From Paracoccus albicereus (GTDB taxonomy: Bacteria; Pseudomonadota; Alphaproteobacteria; Rhodobacterales; Rhodobacteraceae), in contig NZ_JAKZEU010000002.1 in the NCBI RefSeq assembly GCF_024359525.1, positions 1,034,393-1,098,392 on the forward strand: DNA of 64,000 nt. Direction: 5' to 3'. This document shows positions 16,128 to 25,031 of the stretch, one piece after another. The notes below the pieces were generated by a model. The model did no database searches. It was not told the DNA's origin and saw only the letters and a program-made list of their open reading frames with translations. The position numbers and the translations under genes were made by a program. The first letter of the stretch is position 1. Each line of letters starts with the position of its first letter.

Positions 16128-18727
16128 CACATCACCCTCGGCACAAGTCCGATCATCAAGGATGTCACGATGCCGCTGACACCCTGGAAGTGCCAATAAA
16201 GCGTCGTGTTCCACAGATCGGCATCGAACTCCGGCAGCATTCGTCCTGCGAGGCTGCGGGCAAGACAATATCCCTGCATGATGGCGCCGCAAAGGATGTG
16301 CGCCACGCTCCAGACGACGAGCGCGCACATCATTGCTGGGTAAGCGTGGGTAGCCGGCTGCAACCCGGGAAACCAGACCGCGCCGATAAGGGACGCCGCG
16401 CCCCCCGATGCCATGATCGGTGCCGCGATCAGCAGCGCTCTGGCGATTGTCACGTGGCCGGCGCGGTGTAGACCGCGTGCAAACCAGGTCGAAAGCCATG
16501 TCCCGGCAAGCAGAACGCCTGCGGTCGTCGTGAGCGCCGCCGAAGCATGGGCAGCGCCGTCAGGCGGAAAATCAGGACGCGCAGTCCAGAAGAAGAAGAC
16601 CCCGAATATCAGACCCGCGAACGCGGTCGCATCCCCCAGCATGGTGATGAAGATCGCCCACCAACCGGGCGCCTTGGGACCCGAAACGTAAGTCGGCAGG
16701 GTCAGGCCCAGCCCGACATCCTTCATGACCTTGTCCGGGATGATTGCCGTAGCGGTCCATAGCCACCAGATGACAGTCGCGATGGCAAGAACGCCGCAGA
16801 CGATCGCGGGCCCGTAGATACCGAAGGTTGGCAGGATGAAAGCGCCGCCCGTAAACGCCGCCGCGACAAGCGTGCACCAGGCCGGGCCGGTCACCCGCAC
16901 CACAAGCTGCGGGATCGCATCGACGGCCGAGGTGATCAGCGTTTCGCGCCGACCTTCTGGTGCGTCGCCAAGATAGAAGCGCCCCGCGTCCATGCGCTCG
17001 ACGATCTCGGGCTGATCCCATAGCGGATAGCGCGATGTCACGAAGGGTACCGATCGCGCGCCCCAGGCTTCCGTCGGTACGTCATGGCTCCATTCCAGCG
17101 TGCCGGCGTTCCAAGGATTGCGTTCGGTCAGCGTCTGGCGACCCTTCGGCCTGAGCAGATCCCAGGCAAAGATCAGGATCCCCGCCGCTATGACGAAGGA
17201 ACCCACGGTCGAGATCATGTTGAGCCAGTCCCAGCCGAGATCGCCGGGATAGGTCCAGACCCGGCGGGGCATTCCCAAAAGGCCTGTCAGGTGCATCGGC
17301 AGGAAGCAGACGTTGAAGCCGATGAAGGTCACCCAGAAGGACCAGCGGCCCAGCCGCTCGGACATCTTTTTCTTGGTGATGAAGGGATAGAAATAATAGA
17401 TGCCGCCGATGATGGGGAAGACCATGCCGCCGAACAGCGTGTAGTGCAGGTGTGCGACGATGAAATAGGTGTCGTGAACCTGCCAGTCGAACGGGGCCAG
17501 CGCGACCATCACGCCCGTCAGCCCGCCAGCGGTGAAGATCGCGACCGCACCCGCGATCCACAGCGTCGGCAGGATCACGGTCACCCGACCGACCATCAGC
17601 GTAGCGATGAAGGCGAAGATCTGAACTCCGGTCGGGATCACCACCGCCTCGGACGCGGCCGAGAAGAAGCCCAGAGAGATCGCCGGCAGACCCGTGGTGA
17701 ACATGTGATGCACCCAAAGCCCGAAGCTGATGAAGCCCGTTCCCACGGCCGACAGCACGATCCACGAATACCCGACGATCGGTCGGCCTGCGGCTGTCGG
17801 AACCACCATCGATGCGATCGCGATCGACGGCAGGAAGATGATGTAGACCTCGGGGTGGCCGAAGATCCAGAACAGGTGCTGCCACAGCAGCGGATCGCCA
17901 CCGCGCTCGGGGTCGAAGAAGGGCCAGTTCAGCGAGCGCTCTAGCTCGAACAGGAGATCGCCTGCGATCAGCGGCGGGAAGGCGAACAGGATCATCCCGC
18001 CGACGACCAGAACGTACCAGCCGTAAAGCGGCATCAGGTTGATGCGCATCCCCGGCGGGCGACATTTGATCACGCCGACGATCAGTTCGACCGCCGCCGC
18101 GATCGAGGCGATCTCGATGAAGGACAGTCCCAGAAGCCAGATGTCCGAGCCGACCCCCTCGTCCTCCGTGGCGAGAGGCGGATACATGAACCAGCCCGAG
18201 CTGGGCGCCGCGTCAAACAGCACCGAGCCCAGCACGAACACGCCGCCAATCAGGAAGCACCAGTAACCATAGGCGGACAGGCGCGGAAATGGCATGTCCC
18301 TCGAACCCAGCATGGCAGGCAATAGCAGGATCGAGATCGCCTCGAACATCGGGACGGCGAAGAGGAACATCATCGCCGAGCCGTGCATGGTGAAGAACTG
18401 GTTGAAGCGGTCGGACGACAGAAAGTCGTTCTCGGGGACGGCAAGTTGGACCCGCATCAGCAGGGCAAGAACCCCTGCGGCCAGCATGAAACCGAAGGCC
18501 GTCAGCGAATACCATTTGCCGATGACCGAATTGTTGACCGCCGACAGGTAGCGGATGCCAGTCGGCGTCTTCCACGCTGCACGCAGGCGTTCCTTGCTGG
18601 CCTCCTGTATGTCGGACGGGACCGGTTCGGCCAGCATCTCCTCAGATGGCGGCCACTGGCCTTGGGGCTGGCGCTCGTCCAGTTCCGCTGCGGACCGGGG
18701 CGGATCGTGAAGGCTGCTGTCGGTCAT
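16127..18727 (-). CDS. ctaD: cytochrome c oxidase subunit I-III fusion
   Basis: An 866-residue fusion. Residues about 60-590 are subunit I with heme a ligand in FFTMHGSAMMF, the CuB and crosslink motif GHPEVYIIFLP, the VHHMF pair, and the heme a3 ligands in DTYFIVAHLHYTLFGG. Residues about 640-866 are a subunit III-like part with further helices (GLIFGVFFFWTARPD and NTTLYWHFQG). It reduces oxygen to water and pumps protons. The fusion is known in caa3-like oxidases of alphaproteobacteria. It overlaps ctaC by 4 bases. Confidence 0.92.
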   Translation of the reverse strand: MTDSSLHDPPRSAAELDERQPQGQWPPSEEMLAEPVPSDIQEASKERLRAAWKTPTGIRYLSAVNNSVIGKWYSLTAFGFMLAAGVLALLMRVQLAVPENDFLSSDRFNQFFTMHGSAMMFLFAVPMFEAISILLLPAMLGSRDMPFPRLSAYGYWCFLIGGVFVLGSVLFDAAPSSGWFMYPPLATEDEGVGSDIWLLGLSFIEIASIAAAVELIVGVIKCRPPGMRINLMPLYGWYVLVVGGMILFAFPPLIAGDLLFELERSLNWPFFDPERGGDPLLWQHLFWIFGHPEVYIIFLPSIAIASMVVPTAAGRPIVGYSWIVLSAVGTGFISFGLWVHHMFTTGLPAISLGFFSAASEAVVIPTGVQIFAFIATLMVGRVTVILPTLWIAGAVAIFTAGGLTGVMVALAPFDWQVHDTYFIVAHLHYTLFGGMVFPIIGGIYYFYPFITKKKMSERLGRWSFWVTFIGFNVCFLPMHLTGLLGMPRRVWTYPGDLGWDWLNMISTVGSFVIAAGILIFAWDLLRPKGRQTLTERNPWNAGTLEWSHDVPTEAWGARSVPFVTSRYPLWDQPEIVERMDAGRFYLGDAPEGRRETLITSAVDAIPQLVVRVTGPAWCTLVAAAFTGGAFILPTFGIYGPAIVCGVLAIATVIWWLWTATAIIPDKVMKDVGLGLTLPTYVSGPKAPGWWAIFITMLGDATAFAGLIFGVFFFWTARPDFPPDGAAHASAALTTTAGVLLAGTWLSTWFARGLHRAGHVTIARALLIAAPIMASGGAASLIGAVWFPGLQPATHAYPAMMCALVVWSVAHILCGAIMQGYCLARSLAGRMLPEFDADLWNTTLYWHFQGVSGIVTSLMIGLVPRVM

Positions 18728-19698
18728 GTCAGGCCCTCGAGATAGGCGGCCAGCGCCTGCAGATCGGCCGGCGGCAGATGATCGTAGCCGGGCATGTTGA
18801 CCCCGGGCTTGATGCTTTCGGGCGCGCTGAGCCAGCCGACCAGCGACTGACGGTCCATTGGCAACATCCCTGCGGCAAGCGATTTACGCCCGCCCAGATG
18901 GGTAAGGTCAGGCCCTACCCGCGCCGTCGCCGGCGTCCCGCGCACCGTGTGACATCCGCCGCAGCCCTGCGACAGAAAAAGCTGCTTACCGCGTTTCGCC
19001 TCGGCTCCTTCGGGTGCCCTCGCATCCCGAGCCTCGGCGCCAAGCCAGCGCTCGAATTCCTCGGGCGCCATCACGACCGCTTCCAGTGCCATGTGCGCGT
19101 GGCTGAGGCCGCAGAATTCGGCGCATTGACCCCGGTAGGTTCCAGGCGCCGTCGGTTCCAATGACATGCGATTGACGCGACCGGGGATCATGTCGGTTTT
19201 GCCGCCAAGCGCGGGGATCCAGAACGAGTGGATCACCCCGTTCGCCGCCAGTTCAATCTCGCTGCGCGAACCGGCAGGCAGGCGGATCTCGTTTGCGGTG
19301 GTCACCGGCTCGTCGGCGCCGTCCGGCCAATATTCGACCCGCCACCACCAGCTTTCGCCGGTAACCCGCAGCGTCAGCCCCTCCCCGGGCTCACGCTGCT
19401 GGGGCATCTCGCGCAGGGCGAAGATCAGCAGTCCCGCAAGAACCGTTGTCGGCAGCACGACGCCGCACATGAAGATGAACCACTGCGCCACCCGAAGCGA
19501 ATGACGCTTTCGCCGGATGCGCGAGAAATAGAGCATGAGACCGTTCACGAACAGCCACAGCACCACCGCGCCTCCCAGCATCCACCAGAACAGGTTCGCC
19601 AGCACCTCTGCGTCGCGTCCGGCGGGCGACAGGACGGATTGCCGCCCCTCGCAGGACGCAAGCACCACCGTCAGCGCAAGGGCGATCCCGATCTTCAC
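18724..19698 (-). CDS. ctaC: cytochrome c oxidase subunit II-cytochrome c fusion, lipoprotein
   Basis: A 324-residue subunit II. A GTG start (19698) is set by GAGGG upstream and overlaps the exoD stop. Residues 1-16 are a lipoprotein signal with lipobox VLASC (C16). Two membrane helices follow (about 35-57 and 73-95). CuA ligands are H157, C192, E194, C196, H200 and M203. A fused C-terminal cytochrome c has CGGCH at 246-250. This defines a caa3-type oxidase that accepts electrons directly through its own heme c. Confidence 0.92.
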   Translation of the reverse strand: MKIGIALALTVVLASCEGRQSVLSPAGRDAEVLANLFWWMLGGAVVLWLFVNGLMLYFSRIRRKRHSLRVAQWFIFMCGVVLPTTVLAGLLIFALREMPQQREPGEGLTLRVTGESWWWRVEYWPDGADEPVTTANEIRLPAGSRSEIELAANGVIHSFWIPALGGKTDMIPGRVNRMSLEPTAPGTYRGQCAEFCGLSHAHMALEAVVMAPEEFERWLGAEARDARAPEGAEAKRGKQLFLSQGCGGCHTVRGTPATARVGPDLTHLGGRKSLAAGMLPMDRQSLVGWLSAPESIKPGVNMPGYDHLPPADLQALAAYLEGLT

Positions 19699-20291
19699 AG
19701 CGCCCTCGTCAACAGAAAGATCAACGCCACGAAGGGGATCAGGGCCATGAACAGAAACAGCCCGTCGCGCGTGATCATCCCGATCGCGATCAGCGTCACG
19801 CCCCCGGCAACGATGGAAGATGTGAACGGGATCAACTCCAGGAAAGGCATCGTAAGGCCGCACACCAGACAGATCAGCAGCGGCAGTCTGTTCCATGGCG
19901 AATGCATCAGCCACGCCGCGCGCCGTCGCGTGTGACGGTCAAGAAAGCGGACGACAGGATCGATGATGTCGAGGGTCTTGGTGAACTTGTCGGCCGGCAG
20001 GCTGCGTCGCGTGATCCATCGCGGCAGTCTGACAGTGCCACCTGAAAAGATCCGCTCGGCTGCGACGATGGCAATCAGAAGACCACAGATAACGGACATC
20101 CCGGGAATGCCCGACAGCGGCGTCGTGGCGATGGCCGCGACGACCAGAATGATCGTGAAATGGCTGCGTGGACCGATCGCCTCGATGATCCTTGAAACCG
20201 ATACCTCCGAGCGACCCTCGGCGGTCTGTCGCAAACCATCGACGATCGCCGGCAGGCTTTCGCCTCCGGCCCCAGTCTCGCCGCAAGGCAA
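19695..20291 (-). CDS. exoD: ExoD family membrane protein
   Basis: A 198-residue protein of the ExoD family, with ESLPAIVDGLRQTAEG then a series of hydrophobic helices (FTIILVVAAIATTPLSG, VICGLLIAIVAAERI, LPLLICLVCGLTMPFLEL). Homologues affect exopolysaccharide and alkaline tolerance in rhizobia. The frame is open back to 20531, but no ATG exists. I chose TTG at 20291 because an EcfG-like promoter at 20389-20413 lies inside any longer version, and the resulting length matches the family. It heads the oxidase operon. Confidence 0.72.
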   Translation of the reverse strand: MPCGETGAGGESLPAIVDGLRQTAEGRSEVSVSRIIEAIGPRSHFTIILVVAAIATTPLSGIPGMSVICGLLIAIVAAERIFSGGTVRLPRWITRRSLPADKFTKTLDIIDPVVRFLDRHTRRRAAWLMHSPWNRLPLLICLVCGLTMPFLELIPFTSSIVAGGVTLIAIGMITRDGLFLFMALIPFVALIFLLTRAL

Positions 20292-20388
20292 GCGCTGTCC
20301 GTCATCGTGATCCGGTTGGATTGGTTCGGCCTTTCTTCTGTCTTCTGGTGCCGACGGCGAGAAATCCCCTTTGCGTCGGCCGGCTGCG

Positions 20389-20413
20389 AACAGACGAGTC
20401 TGCAATTTGTTCC
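20389..20413 (-). promoter_or_regulatory. EcfG-type promoter for exoD-oxidase operon
   Basis: On the minus strand GGAAC (20409-20413) is followed after 17 bases by GTT (20389-20391). It faces exoD and the oxidase genes and is divergent from the site at 20525-20549. Confidence 0.58.
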
Positions 20414-20524
20414 AGCCTTGTGTCGGCTGACGAATGCGCGCCGACTTCTGTGGAAAGGCGGGTCCGGGGGTGAACGCTTTGCCGTGGAGCAACGAGGCCC
20501 CTAGCCCATCTTGAGAAATCTTCT

Positions 20525-20549
20525 GGAACAAATGGCGTATCGCCCTGTT
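20525..20549 (+). promoter_or_regulatory. EcfG-type promoter for PQQ dehydrogenase genes
   Basis: GGAAC (20525-20529) is followed after 17 bases by GTT (20547-20549), about 45 bases before the ATG at 20593. The spacing and the AAAT following the -35 match the other sites. Confidence 0.6.
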
Positions 20550-20592
20550 TCAGCACCCATTCGCAGCCGACCATGACCGAGAGGAGCCGATC

Positions 20593-20949
20593 ATGACGAA
20601 GACCACCGCCCCGTCCCGAAGAACCCCGTGGCCGATCCTCGCGGTTGCTGTCTTTTGCATCGTGTTGGCCGTCCCGTTGATCGCGGGGGGCGTGTGGCTG
20701 ATCGCTCTCGGCGGCAGTTGGTATTACGCGCTGGCCGGGCTTGGCCTGCTGATCACGGGATTTCTTCTGTTCCGCGGCTCCGAGACCGCGCTGTGGGTGT
20801 ACCTCGCGACATGGCTCGGCACCCTCATCTGGGCGTGGTGGGAGGTCGGTGCCGATTGGTGGGCGCAGCTACCGCGAATGCTCGCGCCGACCCTGATCCT
20901 GCTGTTCGTCCTGCTCAGCGCCCAATTCCTGAAGTCCCATGACGCGTGA
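20593..20949 (+). CDS. membrane-anchor subunit of PQQ sugar dehydrogenase
   Basis: A 118-residue protein with four predicted membrane helices (residues about 14-36, 42-60, 66-82 and 93-112). It matches the N-terminal membrane and quinone-interacting domain of membrane-bound glucose/quinate dehydrogenases, including the WYYALAGLGLLITGFLLFRG and TLIWAWWEVGADWW patterns. Here it is encoded separately from the catalytic domain that follows 7 bases later. In the one-piece enzymes this domain passes electrons to ubiquinone. AGAGGAG precedes the ATG. Confidence 0.82.
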   Translation: MTKTTAPSRRTPWPILAVAVFCIVLAVPLIAGGVWLIALGGSWYYALAGLGLLITGFLLFRGSETALWVYLATWLGTLIWAWWEVGADWWAQLPRMLAPTLILLFVLLSAQFLKSHDA

Positions 20950-20956
20950 GAAAAGA

Positions 20957-23092
20957 ATGAAGATTTCTGCCCCGCTGACCACCTTCGTCCTGCTGATGTC
21001 GTCGGTTCCGCTTGCGTTTGCTCAGCAGGAGCAGGCGCAAATTTCGCCCTCGCAGGAAGACGTCCCATCCGGACCTGACGCCGCATCGTCGGGCGGTCAA
21101 CCCGCGGATGGACAGGAACCCGCGAGTGAGCGAGCCGAGAGCACCTCCTCGAATGACGCACCGCGACCGCCCGCGCCGGTTCGAGAGGTGGGCGCGGATT
21201 GGCCCTATTACGGGGGGGACGCGGATGCGACACGCTATTCTCCGCTGGATCAGATCACCACCGCGAACGTGACCGCGCTGGAGCGCGCCTTCGAATACAG
21301 GACCGGCGACATGCCCAGCCCGTCGGCAGAGGGCAAGTACGCGCCCGAAACGACACCTCTGAAACTGGGCGACGATCTTCTGATGTGCTCGGCCAAAAAC
21401 ATTCTGATCTCGATTGACGCTGCGACGGGCGAGGAAAACTGGCGGTTCGACCCCGGCGTTCCCGATGAAGCCATCCCCTATTCCGCGTCATGCCGCGGTG
21501 TATCGGTCTATACCGATCCCGGTGCGGCAGAGGATGAGGTCTGCGCCACGCGCGTCATCGAAGGCACTCTGGATGCAAAGCTGATCGCGCTCGATGCGGC
21601 GACAGGAACGCCCTGCGAGGGTTTCGGCGAGAACGGGACCGTCGATCTGTGGCAGGACATCGGCGAGCGAGTGCCCGGCTGGTACGCTATCACCGCGCCG
21701 CCCGCCGTCGTGCGCGGCGTCATCGTCAGCGGTGCGCAGGTCAAGGATGGCCAAGCCGAAGACGCGCCCTCCGGGGTTGTTCGCGGCTTCGATGCGATCA
21801 CCGGCGAGCTGGAATGGGCGTGGGACCTGGCGGCAGTCGAGGCCAATCGCAATGGTCCGGCCGAAGGCGAGGTCTACACGCGCGGAACGCCGAACATGTG
21901 GACGACCGCCGTCATCGACGAAGAGCTCGGCTATGTCTATCTGCCGATGGGCAATTCGTCGGTCGATTATTACGGCTCCAACCGCAGCGAAGCCGAGAAC
22001 GAATTCGCGACATCCCTCGTCGCCCTCGACGCGACCACGGGTGACGAAGTCTGGCATTTCCAGACCGTGCGGCACGACGTCTGGGACTATGATCTCGGCA
22101 GCCAGCCGACGCTGATCGACTATCAGGGGACCCCGGCCATCATCCTTCCCTCGAAGCAGGGCGACATCTACATCCTCGATCGTCGTACCGGCGAGCCGAT
22201 GACCCCTGTCGAGCAGTTGACCGATCTGCCCCGTGGCCAGATCGAGCCGGATTTCATCTCGCCGACGCAGCCCGCTTCGGCCTGGCACACGCTGCGCAAG
22301 GAACCACTGGAACCCAAGGACGCGTGGGGGTTCACCCCCATCGACCAGCTGTGGTGCCGTATCCAGTTTCATCGGGCGAACTACGACGGCTTCTTCACGC
22401 CACCCTCTTCGGAACGGCCGTGGATCCAGTATCCCGGCTATAATGGCGGATCGGACTGGGGGTCCGTCGCGGTCGATCCCGTGAACGGCCTCCTGATCGC
22501 AAACTACAACGACGTGCCGAATTACAACCGTCTTGTCCCGCGCGCCGAGGCCGACGAGCGTGGCCTGGTGCCGATCCACCAGCAACGTTCGGGCGCAGAG
22601 GCCGGGGAGAACGCCGAAGGGGCCGGCGATCCGCAGACAGGCTCCCCTTATGCCATCGACGTGAATGCCGGCTGGCGAAGCGCGCTGACCGACATGCCAT
22701 GTGTGCGTCCACCCTACGGAGGCATCCGTGCCGTCGATCTGGAGACCGGAGAGACGGTGTGGGATCGCCCATTGGGAACGGCGCGCCGGAACGGACCCTT
22801 CGGGATTCCGTCCTACCTACCGTTCAACATCGGCACGCCGAACAACGGCGGTTCGGTGGTGACCGCAGGCGGCATCGTCTTCATCGCCGCCGCCACGGAC
22901 AACCTGTTCCGCGCGATCGACATTGAGACCGGTGAGACCATCTGGCAGGATGTTCTTCCTGCCGGCGGCCAGGCCAACCCGATCACCTACGAAGTCGGCG
23001 GCCGGCAATACGTCATGATCGCGGCGACCGGTCACCATTTCATGGAAACCGGCGTCGGAGACTGGATGATCGCCTACGCATTGCCAGAGTGA
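20957..23092 (+). CDS. periplasmic PQQ-dependent dehydrogenase, glucose/quinate type
   Basis: A 711-residue quinoprotein. A signal peptide (residues 1-22, ending AFAQ) is followed by an acidic Gln/Ser-rich linker of about 60 residues and an eight-bladed PQQ propeller starting at DWPYYGGDADATRYSPLDQI. Repeated W-motifs (DAATGEENWRFD, ITGELEWAWD, TGDEVWHFQTVRHDVWDYD, GETVWDRPLG, GETIWQDVLP) are visible. It would oxidise a sugar or cyclic polyol in the periplasm using the neighbouring membrane subunit. I chose the ATG at 20957 because it opens a normal signal peptide; an earlier in-frame ATG is at 20939. Confidence 0.88.
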   Translation: MKISAPLTTFVLLMSSVPLAFAQQEQAQISPSQEDVPSGPDAASSGGQPADGQEPASERAESTSSNDAPRPPAPVREVGADWPYYGGDADATRYSPLDQITTANVTALERAFEYRTGDMPSPSAEGKYAPETTPLKLGDDLLMCSAKNILISIDAATGEENWRFDPGVPDEAIPYSASCRGVSVYTDPGAAEDEVCATRVIEGTLDAKLIALDAATGTPCEGFGENGTVDLWQDIGERVPGWYAITAPPAVVRGVIVSGAQVKDGQAEDAPSGVVRGFDAITGELEWAWDLAAVEANRNGPAEGEVYTRGTPNMWTTAVIDEELGYVYLPMGNSSVDYYGSNRSEAENEFATSLVALDATTGDEVWHFQTVRHDVWDYDLGSQPTLIDYQGTPAIILPSKQGDIYILDRRTGEPMTPVEQLTDLPRGQIEPDFISPTQPASAWHTLRKEPLEPKDAWGFTPIDQLWCRIQFHRANYDGFFTPPSSERPWIQYPGYNGGSDWGSVAVDPVNGLLIANYNDVPNYNRLVPRAEADERGLVPIHQQRSGAEAGENAEGAGDPQTGSPYAIDVNAGWRSALTDMPCVRPPYGGIRAVDLETGETVWDRPLGTARRNGPFGIPSYLPFNIGTPNNGGSVVTAGGIVFIAAATDNLFRAIDIETGETIWQDVLPAGGQANPITYEVGGRQYVMIAATGHHFMETGVGDWMIAYALPE

Positions 23093-23131
23093 ACCATCAG
23101 GCTTCGAGCCTGCCGCCTCTTGATACAGCGA

Positions 23132-23170
23132 GACGCCGTAGGCGTCGGGTCGAAAACACCGACCCGACGC
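23132..23170. other. overlapping alternative stem-loops after PQQ gene
   Basis: GACGCC/GGCGTC (23132-23146, 3-base loop) and an 11-bp perfect stem (GCGTCGGGTCG 23142-23152 with CGACCCGACGC 23160-23170, 7-base loop) share bases and cannot form together. They lie 40-78 bases beyond the dehydrogenase stop. There is no U-tract. Confidence 0.6.
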
Positions 23171-23219
23171 GGAAGCGATTACCTCCCGGCCCCGCGAAAG
23201 CTGAAAGGTTGCATAATTT

Positions 23220-23253
23220 AGCCCCCCTTACCCACTGAGGGATAAGGAGGGCT
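23220..23253. terminator. imperfect bidirectional stem-loop between convergent genes
   Basis: Positions 23220-23233 pair with 23239-23253 (AGCCC..CCTTA against TAAGG.GGGCT, two mismatches). It sits between the PQQ gene and the convergent SDR gene and may end transcripts from either side; on the minus strand it is followed by AAATTA. Confidence 0.45.
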
Positions 23254-23326
23254 GAAAGACCGGATTCAGTTGGTCAATTCATGCTGCGGACGATCTGATC
23301 GCCCACCGCGAATGGCATCAGATGCC

Positions 23327-24220
23327 TCATGCAATCCCGGTGCCGCCGGTGACACCGTATACTTCTCCGGTGATGTAGCTTCCCTCCTGCGACGCCAGAA
23401 GGACATAGACCGGCGCAAGTTCCACGGGTTGGCCCGGACGACCGAACGTACTGCCGGCGCCGAAATCCTTGACCTTATCTTGCGAGGCACCGCCGCTGGG
23501 GTTCAGCGGCGACCAGATCGGGCCGGGCGCGACAGCGTTGACCCGAATACCCTTCTCGATCAGCTCCGAGGCGAGCGCCTTCGTGAAAGCGACAATTCCG
23601 GCCTTGGTAGTGGCATAATGCATGATCGCGGTCGACGGTTCGTAGGCCTGAACGGAGGCCGTCGTGATGATGGACGCTCCCGCAGGCATGAGTTCGGCTG
23701 CCTCCTGCGTTGTCCAGAAAAGCGCGTAAAGATTTGTCCGCATCGTCTCGTCGAAGTCGTCGGTGGTCAGCTTGTCGAAAGACGGAAATGACTTCTGATG
23801 ACCGGCGTTCACCACAAGGATGTCGAGCCCGCCCATCTCGTCCGCTGCCCGTCGGGGAAGGTTGCGAGCATACTCCTCGTCGGTCACGTCGCCCGGCAGA
23901 GCGATGGCCTTGCAACCGGCCCCTTCGATCAGTGCGATGACTTCATCCGCATCGGGTTGTTCCTCTGGCAGGTACGAGATTGCCACGTCCGCACCCTCGC
24001 GTGCGTAGGCAATCGCGATTGCACGCCCGATGCCGGAATCTCCACCGGTGATCAGCGCCTTGCGCCCTTTCAGCTTGCCTGACCCTTGGTAGCTGTCCTC
24101 ACCATGATCGGCCGGTGGCTCGAGTCGCTGGGCGAGACCCGGCGATGGCTGTGGCTGCTTTGGGAAGGGTGGCTTCGGATGCTGCTCTCGCGGATCCTGC
24201 ATTTTCAGACGGTCGGTCAT
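23327..24220 (-). CDS. SDR family oxidoreductase (YhdF/GsiB-type stress SDR)
   Basis: A 297-residue short-chain dehydrogenase with the long N-terminal extension (MTDRLKMQDPREQHPKPPF) typical of stress-induced SDRs related to E. coli YghA. Motifs are TGGDSGIGRAIA, NAGHQ, ITTASVQAYEP and YATTK. The C-terminal YITGEVYGVTGG is typical. The ATG at 24220 has AAGGAG at good spacing; the frame stays open upstream but without coding features. An EcfG-like promoter is about 70 bases upstream. Confidence 0.9.
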   Translation of the reverse strand: MTDRLKMQDPREQHPKPPFPKQPQPSPGLAQRLEPPADHGEDSYQGSGKLKGRKALITGGDSGIGRAIAIAYAREGADVAISYLPEEQPDADEVIALIEGAGCKAIALPGDVTDEEYARNLPRRAADEMGGLDILVVNAGHQKSFPSFDKLTTDDFDETMRTNLYALFWTTQEAAELMPAGASIITTASVQAYEPSTAIMHYATTKAGIVAFTKALASELIEKGIRVNAVAPGPIWSPLNPSGGASQDKVKDFGAGSTFGRPGQPVELAPVYVLLASQEGSYITGEVYGVTGGTGIA

Positions 24221-24289
24221 GTCGTGCTCCTTGATCGGGTTGCCCTCTGCTGCGCCAAATGGCGTTGAGAGGGTGCGAGTATGGCTGCC

Positions 24290-24314
24290 AACGGGCGTCA
24301 CACGACTTTGTTCG
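24290..24314 (-). promoter_or_regulatory. EcfG-type promoter for stress SDR
   Basis: On the minus strand CGAAC (24310-24314) is followed after 16 bases by CGTT (24290-24293): an exact -10, with one mismatch in the -35. Confidence 0.5.
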
Positions 24315-24419
24315 CGTCCGAACGAAAGAAATATCGGGCTAAGGTCCATCGAAGATGATCGCAGTCGATGAATGCCTTCAGACAGGCTGCTCTGATCCGG
24401 CATCGACGCTCTTAGAATT

Positions 24420-24923
24420 TCATTCACCCCTCCGGTCGCTTCCGCATCCCAGAAACTGACTGAGCGTGGCGCAGGTCGCGGTTTTCTCTGCCAAGGTCTC
24501 TTCCAACAGAGGCACGCAATCCCCATGGCCCAAACGCGAGGCCCAGGATGTGACCGCTCTGTAGCGGGCAACCTCATAATGCGCGACGCCCAGCACGGAA
24601 GCTGCAAGCCCTTCGTCGCGAACCCGCGCGTCATCGATATGGCGGGACATCCGCGTCGCGTCCTTCACCATACCGTCGATCATGCAGTTGTTGACCGAGT
24701 CCGGCGTCTCGCCGATCATGCCGAATAGCCGTTCAAGTCGAGAGACATGGCCGTGTGTTTCCTCCAGATGCTTTGACAAAGCGTTCTTGAGCGCACTGGC
24801 CGACACCTTGTCGATGATGCCCGGCAGCGCTTCTTCGGTGACGGTTTCGGCAGCGTAGACTTCCTGAACTGCCTGATTGAACAGGTCTGACAATGTCTTC
24901 GGGTCGCTCGACGATAATGGCAT
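24420..24923 (-). CDS. DUF892 (YciE-like) ferritin-fold protein, second copy
   Basis: A 167-residue paralogue of the DUF892 protein at 4391-4891. It keeps the helix pattern LSDLFNQAVQEVYAAE, KHLEETHGHVSRLERLF and VAHYEVARYRAVTSWASRLG, but the C-terminus ends with a Cys-containing tail (FLGCGSDRRGE). A weak EcfG-like match (GAAAC, 17 bases, TTT, minus strand 24966-24990) lies upstream; two mismatches make it uncertain. GGAGG-like sequence precedes the ATG. Confidence 0.86.
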   Translation of the reverse strand: MPLSSSDPKTLSDLFNQAVQEVYAAETVTEEALPGIIDKVSASALKNALSKHLEETHGHVSRLERLFGMIGETPDSVNNCMIDGMVKDATRMSRHIDDARVRDEGLAASVLGVAHYEVARYRAVTSWASRLGHGDCVPLLEETLAEKTATCATLSQFLGCGSDRRGE

Positions 24924-25031
24924 CGTAGCCTCCTCATAATCGCTGCGGGATCAACATGTCCGTCCAAATGGCGACGGACTGCTTTGTTTCAGTCATCGCC
25001 TGAAAGAGGCGGTGGCGCGACACACGCCGTG

